The translations under genes were made by a program, and so were the position numbers. 57,065 bases of DNA from Natrialba hulunbeirensis JCM 10989. GTDB lineage: Archaea > Halobacteriota > Halobacteria > Halobacteriales > Natrialbaceae. The notes beneath the pieces are model-generated. The model made no database searches. It was not told where the DNA came from and was given only the letters and a program-made list of their open reading frames with translations. Below, in pieces: positions 8,319-17,106 of the stretch; position 1 is the first letter of the stretch, and each line of letters opens with the position of its first letter. The stretch covers positions 72,614-129,678 of the forward strand of contig NZ_AOIM01000012.1 in the NCBI RefSeq assembly GCF_000337575.1, in the 5' to 3' direction.

Positions 8319-9860
8319 ATGCAGTTCAGTACCGTCGGGCGGGGCGTCGGCCGCATCGTGCAGGTCGTCTCGCTCATGGCATTTCTCTCGATTCCAGTCG
8401 CCGCACTCAACGGCGAGTACTTCGCAGTGCCAGCGTTCGTCGTCTCGGGTGTGTTCATGTTCGCTATCGGGACGGCCCTCGCACGCGGCTTCGCGAACGC
8501 GCCGGACCCCGGAACGCTTCACGGAATGCTCATCGCGGCGAGCGCGTGGGGCGTCGTCGGTGTCCTCGGCGGCGTACCGTTCCTTCTGATCGCATGGACG
8601 ATCACTGTGGACCCACTTCCAGCGTGGATGAACACGCCAGCGATCAACGACACGACGGCTGTCTTTCGAGCGCCGCTCAACGCAATGTTCGAAAGTATGA
8701 GCGGCTTCACCAGCACCGGGCTGACGATGGCTGCCGTCGAAGACGACCTCCCGCGGTCGCTACACTGGTGGCGCTCGTTCACAGAGTGGGTCGGCGGCGT
8801 CGGCGTTATCGTTCTGACCGTCGCCATTCTCGCGCGACCTGGGAGCGGTTCATTGACGCTCTACCAGAGCGAAGCCCGATCGGAGAAGATTCATCCCAGC
8901 ATCGTCTCGACGGTTCGGGAAATCTGGAAGCTCTACCTCGGCTTTACCGCTGCAGCCATCGCGCTGTTTCTCGCCGTCGGGATGCCACTCTGGGGGGCGA
9001 TCAACCACGCGATGACCGCCATCGCCACCGGCGGTTTCTCGATCCACGCCGACTCGATCGGTCACTACGGGAGTCCGTTGATCGAGTACGCTGTTATCCC
9101 GGTGATGGTCGCCGGCAGCATCGCGTTCCCGATTCATTATCTCATCCTCAAAGGTGAGCTTCGAAATATCTACGCCGATATTCAGACCAGATGGGTCTTC
9201 ATCTGGTTCAGTATCGGCTCGATCGCACTAACTGCCGTCCTGTTGCTGACCGACCAGTACGAAACCGTCGAAGAGGCCTTCCGTATCGCGCTCTTCCAGT
9301 TCGTCTCTGCAACCTCGAACACCGGTTTCGGTACTGCGACGATTGGCAACGGCACGGAACAGGCCTGGACGGCCGGTGCAACGTTGCTCGTCTGTCTCGG
9401 CATGCTCACCGGTGCCGCCGCTGGCTCGACCGTCGGCGGTCTCAAACTCATCCGCGTCGCCACACTGCTCAAAGGCACCCTCTGGCAGATCCGAAGCATC
9501 TTCTCCCCGGATACGGCGATCAGAAAGCTCCGCCTCGGTAAGCGGACACTCTCAGAAACACAGGCCCAGCGAGAGTACACCGAAGCTGCCGTCGTCTTCG
9601 TCCTCTGGATCGTGTTCCTCATCGTCGGTGTCGCCGTCCTGCTCTGGACGCACTCTCCGGAGCACCCAGTCGAGTACGTCATCTTCGACGTGATGAGTGC
9701 ACAGAGCAACGTCGGCCTCGATGCGGGCATCACTGGCCCGGAGATGCCCGAGACGGCCAAAGCGATGTTGTTCTTCAACATGTGGATTGGGCGACTCGAG
9801 ATCATTCCGATTGCGGTGTTGTTCGGTGCGCTCTTCCGGACCGCTGGACTCTACGAGTGA
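8319..9860 (+). CDS. trkH: TrkH-type potassium channel subunit, second copy
   Basis: A 513-residue membrane subunit with four pore repeats: FTSTGLT near residue 134, ATGGFS near 239, SNTGFG near 336 and QSNVGLD near 466, each keeping the filter glycine. The motif AAGSTVGGLKLIR at about 368-380 matches the TrkH core. It diverges strongly from the TrkH at 1436-2953, so this is an old paralogue and not a recent copy. The start ATG is five bases after the trkA stop; GGTGAG just before that stop could act as a ribosome binding site. Its likely gate is the single-RCK TrkA upstream. K+ uptake is established for the family; selectivity (K+ versus K+/Na+) cannot be read with certainty. Confidence 0.94.
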   Translation: MQFSTVGRGVGRIVQVVSLMAFLSIPVAALNGEYFAVPAFVVSGVFMFAIGTALARGFANAPDPGTLHGMLIAASAWGVVGVLGGVPFLLIAWTITVDPLPAWMNTPAINDTTAVFRAPLNAMFESMSGFTSTGLTMAAVEDDLPRSLHWWRSFTEWVGGVGVIVLTVAILARPGSGSLTLYQSEARSEKIHPSIVSTVREIWKLYLGFTAAAIALFLAVGMPLWGAINHAMTAIATGGFSIHADSIGHYGSPLIEYAVIPVMVAGSIAFPIHYLILKGELRNIYADIQTRWVFIWFSIGSIALTAVLLLTDQYETVEEAFRIALFQFVSATSNTGFGTATIGNGTEQAWTAGATLLVCLGMLTGAAAGSTVGGLKLIRVATLLKGTLWQIRSIFSPDTAIRKLRLGKRTLSETQAQREYTEAAVVFVLWIVFLIVGVAVLLWTHSPEHPVEYVIFDVMSAQSNVGLDAGITGPEMPETAKAMLFFNMWIGRLEIIPIAVLFGALFRTAGLYE

Positions 9861-10071
9861 GAGATAGTGAACTCACACAGCTGTCGTATATTTTGAAGCG
9901 ATAAAATATCGGTCGTAGAATTCGGAATCGTAACCTAGACACTAATATATCTGCGTATCGTCAGCATCGATCGAGAACGGTACGCGACAGATGATAGCCA
10001 CTCACGCAGTGAAGTCGTCTCAGTCTGCCATCGCAGCACCAGGGGGTGAACCGCGCTGAGCGGATGGATTG
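9861..10071. promoter_or_regulatory. Promoter region of the second usp gene
   Basis: AT-rich gap of 211 bases. CACTAATATATC at about 9940-9952 is a TATA-like element; it would start a transcript with roughly 100 untranslated bases before the usp gene at 10072. No gene is seen. Confidence 0.4.
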
Positions 10072-10503
10072 ATGACAGTACAACAACTCCGTCGTGTAAT
10101 CGTCCCGGTCGCAAACGAGACGGATGCACGACGAACGTACGAATCGATACGACAGCACGTCGCACCAGACGTGTTGATCCACGTCGTTCACGTGATCGAG
10201 AAAGCGGGGGGTGCACCCGACAAAGCACCACTCGGTGCGCGTCAGCGCCAGGCAGAAACGGTTTTCGAGCAGGCGCTCGAGACACTCGAGCCGACTGGAT
10301 ACGAGGTTGAAACCGAGCTCAGGTACGGGCGGGACATAATTGACGAAATTCGGACTGTCGTCGACGAACACGATGGTGCCGCCATCGCGTTCGTGCCTCG
10401 GGAGAGCAGCCGTCTTCTCCGAGTACTCACCGGCGACAAGACGCGACGACTCGTGACAGTGGGAGATGTTCCAGTACTCGTCCTCCCGGAGGAAGTATCG
10501 TGA
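10072..10503 (+). CDS. Usp-like protein, second stand-alone copy
   Basis: A 143-residue paralogue of the Usp protein at 7174: both share IVPVANE/LVPIANE, the segment VVHVIEK/VVHVLEQ and GAPDKAP/GYPDKAP, showing a common origin. As in that copy, the C-terminal nucleotide-binding pattern is degraded (VPRESSRLLRVLTGDKTRRL). The ATG at 10072 is taken as start; a TTG one codon earlier is also possible. It stands alone between trkH and the Lrp-RCK_C regulator and has its own promoter candidate, so it need not be co-transcribed with trkH. A part in K+ control is inferred from location only. Confidence 0.8.
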   Translation: MTVQQLRRVIVPVANETDARRTYESIRQHVAPDVLIHVVHVIEKAGGAPDKAPLGARQRQAETVFEQALETLEPTGYEVETELRYGRDIIDEIRTVVDEHDGAAIAFVPRESSRLLRVLTGDKTRRLVTVGDVPVLVLPEEVS

Positions 10504-10736
10504 CGGTCGACATCTGTTCGCCGGAACCGGCGGGTCACTGTCGTGTCCGCTCTCTGTGTACGGTAGACCGTCCTGATGACGCAACTCGTCAGCTTCGAGA
10601 AAAACTGACAGACACAACGGTGCACACGATGCGCCAGTTACTGAACTGACCATTTTCGATGCGAAAACCAACCGACTTCAAATTAGGCGATAGAAAGTAC
10701 CGTAGATATATATTCTGTCGTCACGCAGAAAGGGAC
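10504..10736. promoter_or_regulatory. Promoter of the Lrp-RCK_C regulator
   Basis: Non-coding gap of 233 bases. TAGATATATATT at 10702-10713 is a strong TATA-like element about 25-30 bases before the ATG at 10737, which is the pattern of a leaderless transcript and the reason for choosing that start over the upstream ATG at 10659. Confidence 0.55.
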
Positions 10737-11531
10737 ATGGGAGATGGGTCCGGAGGCAGCTATCGCCTTGACGAAATCGATCGGCGAATCATTTACGCGT
10801 TGATGTCCGACGCGCGAAACACGTCGGCCCCCGCCATCGCAGAGCAAGTCAGCGTCTCCGGTGCAACGATCCGCAACCGGATCGCCCAACTCGAAGAACA
10901 CGGCATCATCGACGGCTACCACGCGACCGTGGACTTCGAACACGCCGACGGCTCGCTAATGAATCTCTTTCTCTGTCACGCATCCTTCGGCGAAGTCGAG
11001 GGTGTCGCCCGTCGAATCGGGACGATTCCAGGCGTGATCAACGTCCGCGAACTCATGGGCGGGCACATGAACCTCCACGTCCTCGCTGTCGGCACCGACA
11101 CCGCCGACCTCCGTCGCATCGGACGCGAACTCGAGCAACTAGACGTTGCAATCGAAGACGAGTTCCTCATGCAGACTGAGCACGACTTCCCCTACACGCC
11201 CTACGGCCCTGCGGATGGTCGCCGCCGGGAACCGCTCGCAGACTACATCAGCCTCACCGGCGGCGCGGAAGTCGTCGAAATTACCGTCCACGAAGACGCC
11301 CCGATCGCCGGCCGCACACTCGAGTCGGCAGCCGACGACGACGTCTTAGAAGACGAGACACTCGTCGTCGCAATCGAGCGCGACGATACGGTCATCACTC
11401 CTCACGGAGATACCGAAATCAGGCCACACGACGTGGTGACCGTCTTCTCACCGGACGGGACGAACGAACCGGCACTCACTGCCTTCCGCGGGCCTGATGG
11501 CACTGCACACTCGCCGACACGACCGAACTAA
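10737..11531 (+). CDS. Lrp/AsnC-type regulator fused to a TrkA RCK_C domain
   Basis: A 264-residue transcription factor with an unusual sensor. Residues about 8-65 form the Lrp-type helix-turn-helix (LDEIDRRIIYALMSDARN, then SGATIRNRIAQLEEHGIIDGY). The middle, about 75-150, is a beta-alpha-beta Lrp-like ligand region (MNLFLCHASFG, GVINVRELMGGHMNLHVL). Residues about 180-250 are an RCK_C domain like those of the TrkA proteins in this window (VVEITVHEDAPIAGRTLES, ending HDVVTVFS). In TrkA the RCK_C domain binds a small ligand such as cyclic di-AMP or ions in other organisms, so this protein could sense the same signal as the channels and control their genes. Its start is supported by the TATA element 25-30 bases before it. 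A nine-base gap leads to the zinc-ribbon gene. Confidence 0.9.
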   Translation: MGDGSGGSYRLDEIDRRIIYALMSDARNTSAPAIAEQVSVSGATIRNRIAQLEEHGIIDGYHATVDFEHADGSLMNLFLCHASFGEVEGVARRIGTIPGVINVRELMGGHMNLHVLAVGTDTADLRRIGRELEQLDVAIEDEFLMQTEHDFPYTPYGPADGRRREPLADYISLTGGAEVVEITVHEDAPIAGRTLESAADDDVLEDETLVVAIERDDTVITPHGDTEIRPHDVVTVFSPDGTNEPALTAFRGPDGTAHSPTRPN

Positions 11532-11540
11532 TATACTACG

Positions 11541-11978
11541 ATGTCACTCGACAGGCTTCTTCCGTCGTTCTTGCAACGAGAACGGGCGGATGACAGACCG
11601 CCGGCCGACGCGGATGGAGTGGTCCTCCACGAGTGTCGACACTGTGGGTCGAAGTTCGAGGAGTATCCCGAGACGTGTCCGGTCTGTGGCTCGACGGAAA
11701 TTGCCACCTACCAGTTCGAATCTGACGATACGGACGACGAACACGAGACTGACGGCAACGAGGACGACGATGAGACCGGTGATACTGCGGGTGCAGATGC
11801 AGGCACAGACACAGACACGGACACGGACGAAGAGAGAGACAGCGTCGATCACGCGACGGATACGACGGACACAACGGACGCAGCGCAGGAGAATACGGGC
11901 AACCGCGACGACTCCACAGACGACGCAGAGACGAACACCGGTACAAACGGCATCGAGGATAACGCCGGTCACGACTGA
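11541..11978 (+). CDS. Zinc-ribbon protein with acidic tail
   Basis: Unrecognised small protein of 145 residues. Residues about 28-55 hold a zinc-ribbon knuckle pair, ECRHCGSKF and TCPVCGSTE (CxxC-x12-CxxC). The following 90 residues are almost pure Asp/Glu/Thr/Asn low-complexity sequence with DTDTDTDE repeats, probably disordered. It starts nine bases after the Lrp-RCK_C gene and is likely co-transcribed, so it may assist that regulator or be a translation or RNA-related ribbon protein; neither can be shown. Confidence 0.7.
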   Translation: MSLDRLLPSFLQRERADDRPPADADGVVLHECRHCGSKFEEYPETCPVCGSTEIATYQFESDDTDDEHETDGNEDDDETGDTAGADAGTDTDTDTDEERDSVDHATDTTDTTDAAQENTGNRDDSTDDAETNTGTNGIEDNAGHD

Positions 11979-12167
11979 CGTAACGGCGCATCGATTGTGG
12001 GTCGTTCCAGCCTCGAAGCACACGTGACCGTTCGTCGGCGGTGAACAACCGAATTAGCGGATACCGACCGTTCCAGGAGTCTGGGAGACCGACCTCAGGT
12101 GACTGCGGTTCAACGGCTGTATCCAGTCCCAACAGCTATCCGATCCGTTGTGGAACCGCAATGCGGA

Positions 12168-13736
12168 ATGTCAAACTACACCACAATCGGTGACACACTC
12201 GAACAGACAGTCGAGCGCTATCCCGACCGAGACGCGATTATCGATCCCCGTGCAGAGCAGCGCTTCACGTACGCCGAATTTGACGAGCGCGTCAATCGCG
12301 TCGCGAACGCACTCCGAGAGCGCGGCATCGAGAAGGGTGACCGCGTCGCGACGGTCCTGCACAACAGCAACGAGTTCGTTCTCACCGTCTACGCGTGCGC
12401 GAAGATTGGTGCCGTCTTCACGCCGCTGAACTTCCGCCTGCCGGGCGGTGAGATCGAGTACATCGTCAACGATGCCGAGGCAGAGCTGCTCGTCTTCGAA
12501 GGTGCAACGCGCGAGGCCGTCGAGGCTGCCCGACCCGCACTCGAGTCCGTCGACGACTACGTCTACATCGACGAGGATGTCCCGTCGTATGCGACCGCGT
12601 TCGACGAGGTACTGGAGTCCGGTGCAGCCGACCCACCCGAGGTCGACGTGGACGAGGACGACGCCTACGCGTTCATCTACACCTCGGGGACGACGGGGCG
12701 GCCGAAGGGAGTGGTTCACGAACATCGGAGCATGGTGGATCACAACCTGCTGTGTATCGCCGAGATGAACGTGACGCGCGACGACGTCGGACTGTCGGTA
12801 ATGCCGTTGTACCATTGTGCAGAGTTGCACTGTAACCTGTTCCCGCGCGTCCAGCGAGGTGCGACGACCGTTATCCACCACGAGTTCGAGCCCCAGGCGG
12901 CGCTCGAGGCGATCGAGGAGTACGATGTCTCGCTGCTGTTCGCCGCGCCGACGGCCTGGAACGCGCTCTCGCTGACCGCTGCCGAGTTGGATGTCGATGT
13001 CTCCTCGCTGCGAATCGGGTTGTACGGCGCTGCGCCGATGCCCGAACAGGTACTCGAGAACTGCCGGACACAGCTCTGTGAGGACTATTTGCAGGCCTAC
13101 GGCATGACCGAAATCGGACCCGCAGGTGTGATCCAGCGACCGGCGGACCAACTCGAGAAGCAAGGCTGTGCGGGACTACCGGCGCTCAACCACGAGGTGC
13201 GGATCGTCGAACCGGATGCGGACCCGGACGAGCACGTTTCACAGGGTGAGATCGGCGAGATACTCATCGCCAGTCCGTGTACGATGCGCGAGTACTGGAA
13301 TCGGCCGGAGGCGACTGCGCAGTCGCTTCGCGAGCACCAGGGGACGACCTGGTACTACACCGGCGATCTGGGCTATCGCGACGACGACGGCTATCTCTAC
13401 GTGGTCGACCGAAAGGACGACATGATCGTCTCGGGCGGCGAGAACATCTACCCGGCCGAAGTCGAGGATGTGCTGTTCGCCCACGACGGCGTCGAAGAGG
13501 CCGCTGTGGTCGGCGAACCGGACGAAGAGTGGGGTGAGCGGGTCGTGGCGTACGTCGTCGGCGAGAATGGAGTGGACGCGACCGGACTGGATGCGTACGC
13601 ACGCGAGAGCGAGCAGTTGGCCGATTTCAAGCGCCCGCGGGAGTACGTCTTCGTTGACGAGTTGCCGAAGAACCCGAGCGGAAAGGTCCAGAAGTTCAAG
13701 CTTCGCGAGCCAGTGGATGCAACTGGTTCAGTGTAG
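12168..13736 (+). CDS. Long-chain acyl-CoA synthetase (AMP-binding)
   Basis: ANL-superfamily adenylating enzyme of 522 residues that should activate a carboxylic acid with ATP and CoA. The phosphate-binding loop is YTSGTTGRPKGVVHEH (about residues 167-182). The adenine-binding AYGMTEIGPAG and the hinge region YTGDLGYRDDDGYLYVVDRK follow, then SGGENIYPAEVE and the C-terminal catalytic lysine in PKNPSGKVQKFKL. The start at 12168 (MSNYTTIGDTLEQ) is preferred because the 23 residues before it are not family-like. It stands alone between the K+ region and an AT-rich island. Fatty-acid or aromatic-acid substrates are possible; the chain length preference cannot be told. Confidence 0.88.
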   Translation: MSNYTTIGDTLEQTVERYPDRDAIIDPRAEQRFTYAEFDERVNRVANALRERGIEKGDRVATVLHNSNEFVLTVYACAKIGAVFTPLNFRLPGGEIEYIVNDAEAELLVFEGATREAVEAARPALESVDDYVYIDEDVPSYATAFDEVLESGAADPPEVDVDEDDAYAFIYTSGTTGRPKGVVHEHRSMVDHNLLCIAEMNVTRDDVGLSVMPLYHCAELHCNLFPRVQRGATTVIHHEFEPQAALEAIEEYDVSLLFAAPTAWNALSLTAAELDVDVSSLRIGLYGAAPMPEQVLENCRTQLCEDYLQAYGMTEIGPAGVIQRPADQLEKQGCAGLPALNHEVRIVEPDADPDEHVSQGEIGEILIASPCTMREYWNRPEATAQSLREHQGTTWYYTGDLGYRDDDGYLYVVDRKDDMIVSGGENIYPAEVEDVLFAHDGVEEAAVVGEPDEEWGERVVAYVVGENGVDATGLDAYARESEQLADFKRPREYVFVDELPKNPSGKVQKFKLREPVDATGSV

Positions 13737-13948
13737 CGGATAACTGGGGCAATATTAAATGTCAAATGCTACATTTCAAATATTGTTTCACAGACCCCTA
13801 TAAAACTCATACAAGTATTACTACCAGAACGGCGTGAAACACTCTATAAGAGACATAACGTTATATTTTGGTCTGTGAGGACTAATAGTTTTCTACCTAG
13901 TTCTACTTTGTATAATACTATCGTCTTCTTATTGCTAATCGAAACAAC
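13737..13948. promoter_or_regulatory. AT-rich promoter region of the secreted Cys-rich protein
   Basis: A clearly AT-rich gap with TATAATAC at 13911-13918, about 31-38 bases before the ATG at 13949, so transcription would start close to that codon. A CTAG site at 13897 is one of four in about 740 bases. No gene is seen. Confidence 0.45.
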
Positions 13949-15127
13949 ATGGTATTTGCCTCTGAAAGGGCAGACACCACAATGAGTGATAAAAGACGGA
14001 ATAATTCGAGGAAGAATTGCTCGTTAAAACGGCGTGAGATATTGGCCGCTTCCGCAGTTGGGGGGCTAGCTCTCACAGGAGCCTACACAGTCGGCGCAGC
14101 AGAAACCGAAGACGCACAAACGTCTTTTGTATCAGATTACGATATTGTCAACTGTGGTAACTGGCAATACCAGAGCCCGCACTGCCCCGAATCCACTGAT
14201 GACGGACCTAATATGGACGATGTCGGCACTGAATCTTCTGAATGCTGGACTGAAACCGAATGTCGGAGTGGGGCCGAATACACTCGAGAGTGCTGTTTCG
14301 AACCGTATTTCTACCATACTGACGACGACAGCCATCAAGGTACAGGACCTGGTGGCAGTTTACTTGAGGGCAATCTCGCTACAACCGTCACCAACCTCGG
14401 TAGTGCAATAGGTGGTCAGTGGGAAGAGACAGCCAGTGGGAAGTGGCAAACTGACTTCGCTGTCCACAGCGGATACGACGTAGTCGTTGCGGATGGGAAT
14501 AGCACTGCAGACGGCGATCCAGCCTACGTGATCGAAGACTTCGAAACTACGATCTCGGTGGGGACGCAACCCGCGTATATCCATACGTACACAAACATTC
14601 ACGACCCTGAAGACTGGGTTGGAGCAACTAGAGATCTAGACGAATTCCAGAGCTACGATATTGCAGACTATGTAAAAGAAACTGGAACTTTTGCGATCAC
14701 TTTCTTCACAGGTCGACTTCCGATTATCGGGGACGCAATTGGTACAATGGACAGTGTCGCAAGCTACGCGAACACGATGTCCAACATGCTGACTCACGAT
14801 CCAACTGGTGGACAGTCGATCGATCTTGAGTACGATATGGAGCTAACGGCTACGTTCTCACCATGGGTACGGTTCAGACTCGACGAGATGGATCCCAGCC
14901 AACAGGTAACAATCGATATTTCGGATTCAAATCGATTCGGCGTCGATACAAATCTCTCCTTCTCAATCCAGGCTCCCGATGAAAATCCACTCAAACTCGC
15001 GGAGAAGAGTGAGGTAGAACTCGAAGACCGTGGTGTTGAACGATACAAGATCGGCGATCTACGAGAACAAAAAACCGAGTACCGGCCCGAAATGACGGAC
15101 TCCGACATCATTCATGTGAAAGAATAA
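13949..15127 (+). CDS. Secreted Cys-rich protein of unknown function in an AT-rich island
   Basis: Not recognised. The 392-residue product has a twin-arginine signal (LKRREILAASAVGGLALTG) without lipobox, so it should be secreted. The N-terminal part of the mature chain has six cysteines in about 60 residues (NCGNW, PHCPE, ECWTE, ECRSG, ECCFE), enough for three disulfides. A central Gly/Ala-containing hydrophobic stretch, TFAITFFTGRLPIIGDAIG, could insert in a membrane or form a packed hairpin. The C-terminal third looks like beta-sandwich. Base composition and codon use (many AAA, ATT, AGA) are unlike neighbouring genes, pointing to transfer. The ATG at 13982 is an alternative start. A lipoprotein gene follows 126 bases later. 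A halocin-like or surface-adhesion role is a guess only. Confidence 0.75.
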   Translation: MVFASERADTTMSDKRRNNSRKNCSLKRREILAASAVGGLALTGAYTVGAAETEDAQTSFVSDYDIVNCGNWQYQSPHCPESTDDGPNMDDVGTESSECWTETECRSGAEYTRECCFEPYFYHTDDDSHQGTGPGGSLLEGNLATTVTNLGSAIGGQWEETASGKWQTDFAVHSGYDVVVADGNSTADGDPAYVIEDFETTISVGTQPAYIHTYTNIHDPEDWVGATRDLDEFQSYDIADYVKETGTFAITFFTGRLPIIGDAIGTMDSVASYANTMSNMLTHDPTGGQSIDLEYDMELTATFSPWVRFRLDEMDPSQQVTIDISDSNRFGVDTNLSFSIQAPDENPLKLAEKSEVELEDRGVERYKIGDLREQKTEYRPEMTDSDIIHVKE

Positions 15128-15253
15128 ATCTATAGAATTAGGATTTCTATTCAGGTGATTGAATGATCTCACCATCATTATTAACAAAGGCAGGCGATAG
15201 AACTATTAAGTAATGCAGTTGAAAGTTCGAAAAATTGATAAGACAGAGACATC

Positions 15254-15799
15254 ATGAATCGTCGATATATACTTAGTTCGATAGGAACTACAACTGGAAC
15301 ACTGCTCGCTGGCTGTCTCTCAGACGAGAGTGGAGAACCAACGGCATCACCTGCTCTCGTAGAGGTCGCAAACAAGACCGGCGAGTCACTCGAAGTGGAG
15401 GTAACGGCACGGAAAGAAGGTACGTCAGTGCACGACGAGCGATACACGATCAGAGAGGTGCGAGTAAACGAGCGCGACGACATCGGCGAATACGCGGATA
15501 TTGATGGAGTCCAGATCGTCGAGGACTGGATGGAGGATCCAGCAGAGTACGAGTTCGAATTCAGGATTCCACAGCACGGATTAGAGGCCACGTTCAGCAG
15601 TTCGGATTCGATTGGCGAGTACGAGAACGCACACCAGAGTGAACTGGACGGAGAGTGTTACTTCGTTCGAGTCACCATTGGAGACGAAGCACAGCCCGAT
15701 ACCGCACGGGTAGACGCAACTCCGGAACGCATTCTTGTCGGAGCAGAAGTCTATCATCACGATATATTCGACCGCTCACACGCTGGTGATTGCACCTGA
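15254..15799 (+). CDS. Small Tat lipoprotein of unknown function
   Basis: A 181-residue lipoprotein: NRRYILSSIG twin-arginine start and LAGC lipobox with Cys near 21. The mature part begins with an Ig-like strand pattern (LVEVANKTGESLEVEVTARK), followed by DERYTIREVRVNERDDIGEY and a region rich in acidic residues with two Cys (GECYF and GDCT). Similar strand patterns occur in many haloarchaeal surface lipoproteins, but no family is named here. It follows the AT-rich secreted Cys-rich protein and shares the lower GC of that island at its 5' side. It could work with that protein (for example as an anchor or protection factor); this is speculation based on adjacency. Confidence 0.75.
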   Translation: MNRRYILSSIGTTTGTLLAGCLSDESGEPTASPALVEVANKTGESLEVEVTARKEGTSVHDERYTIREVRVNERDDIGEYADIDGVQIVEDWMEDPAEYEFEFRIPQHGLEATFSSSDSIGEYENAHQSELDGECYFVRVTIGDEAQPDTARVDATPERILVGAEVYHHDIFDRSHAGDCT

Positions 15800-15970
15800 C
15801 ATCCTTCAACCCGGCATGCTGTCCGTCACAGGGTGTGTACTGTGGCATGTCCGTCGATAGAGACAGGCCAGCACCTCGGCGCATCCCAAGCGAGTCGAGC
15901 TATACGACCGGTGACACCTACGCTGCCGACTCCAAACCGTATTTACTGTCACAGACGAAACGTCCAGACG

Positions 15971-17053
15971 ATGGAACGCGGGTCGCCGGATTCGTTCACG
16001 CGCATGGGCACGCTGGGGATCGAAGAGGAGTGTTTCGTCGTCGACGAGCACGGTCGACCCACGAGCGGTACCGACGAACTCGTCTACGACCACGACCCTC
16101 CGGAGATCCTCGCCGACAGACTCGACCACGAACTGTTCAAGTTCGTCATCGAGACCCAGACACCGCTCATCGAGGATCCCAACAATGCCCGCGAGCTACT
16201 CCTCGAGATCCGTCGTGCGCTGGTCGATCACGCCGAGCGCCACGGCTTTCAGATCGCCGCCGCGGGCCTCCACCCGCTCGCGCGCTGGCGGGAACTCGAG
16301 CACGCCGAAAAGCCGCGATATCGCGCGCAACTCGATCGCATTCAGTACCCACAGCATCGCAACACTACCGCCGGCGTCCACGTCCACGTCGGCGTCGACG
16401 ACGCCGATAAGGCCGTTTGGATCGCCAACGAACTGCGCTGGTACGTTCCGATTATGCTCGCGCTCTCAGCGAACTCGCCGTACTGGAACGGCTTCGACAC
16501 CGGCCTGCAGTCCGCACGCGCGAAACTCTTCGAGGGGCTTCCGAACACCGGGATGCCGACCTACTTCGAGGATTACGAGGACTTCGACCGCTTCGAGCGC
16601 CGGATGCTCGAAACCGACTCGATCAACGACCGCGGCGAACTCTGGTACGACGTGCGCCCGCACACCGAACACGGCACCGTCGAACTCCGCACACCGGACG
16701 GTCAGGCTGATCCCGATATCGTGATGGCGTTCGTCGAGTACGCCCACGCACTCGTCGAGGCGCTGGCCGAGGAGTACGAGGACGGCACCCCCAGTTCGCG
16801 CCACCGACGCGAACTACTCGACGAAAACAAGTGGCGCGCACTGCGCTACGGCCACGACGCCTCGTTTATCGACCGCGGTCTCGAGGGTACCGTCGACCTC
16901 GGCGAGGTCGTCGACCGCGAGTGTGCCCGCCTCGGTATCGACGGCATCCGCGAGGTCTACGAACGCGACAGTGGTGCCACCAGACAGCGCCGGCTACTCG
17001 AGTCCGGTGGGCCGGACGCGCTCTGTGATTCGTTGCTGTTGGGGACGGAGTAG
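15971..17053 (+). CDS. gshA: Glutamate-cysteine ligase, haloarchaeal type
   Basis: A 360-residue enzyme of the GCS2/YbdK-type carboxylate-amine ligase family, which in haloarchaea makes gamma-glutamylcysteine, their main low-molecular-weight thiol, from Glu, Cys and ATP. The N-terminal signature [14 protein letters not shown] is at about residues 12-25. Metal and ATP-site segments follow: [27 protein letters not shown] (about 136-149) and [21 protein letters not shown] (about 223-243). The start at 15971 is chosen because the family begins shortly before GIEEE and a TATA-like GTATTTA lies about 28 bases upstream, as for a leaderless mRNA. The neighbours are unrelated. A generic YbdK-like ligase is the alternative. 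Confidence 0.85.
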   Translation: MERGSPDSFTRMGTLGIEEECFVVDEHGRPTSGTDELVYDHDPPEILADRLDHELFKFVIETQTPLIEDPNNARELLLEIRRALVDHAERHGFQIAAAGLHPLARWRELEHAEKPRYRAQLDRIQYPQHRNTTAGVHVHVGVDDADKAVWIANELRWYVPIMLALSANSPYWNGFDTGLQSARAKLFEGLPNTGMPTYFEDYEDFDRFERRMLETDSINDRGELWYDVRPHTEHGTVELRTPDGQADPDIVMAFVEYAHALVEALAEEYEDGTPSSRHRRELLDENKWRALRYGHDASFIDRGLEGTVDLGEVVDRECARLGIDGIREVYERDSGATRQRRLLESGGPDALCDSLLLGTE

Positions 17054-17106
17054 CGACCACAACAGCGGTGCTGTTGGGTTCGAAAAGTAACTGTTAGCAG
17101 TGGCGG

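Noticed and set aside
13949..15127. Halocin C8 homologue
   Set aside because: Tat signal and Cys-rich part are suggestive, but the Cys are N-terminal in the mature chain and the sequence does not resemble the C8 peptide as I know it.
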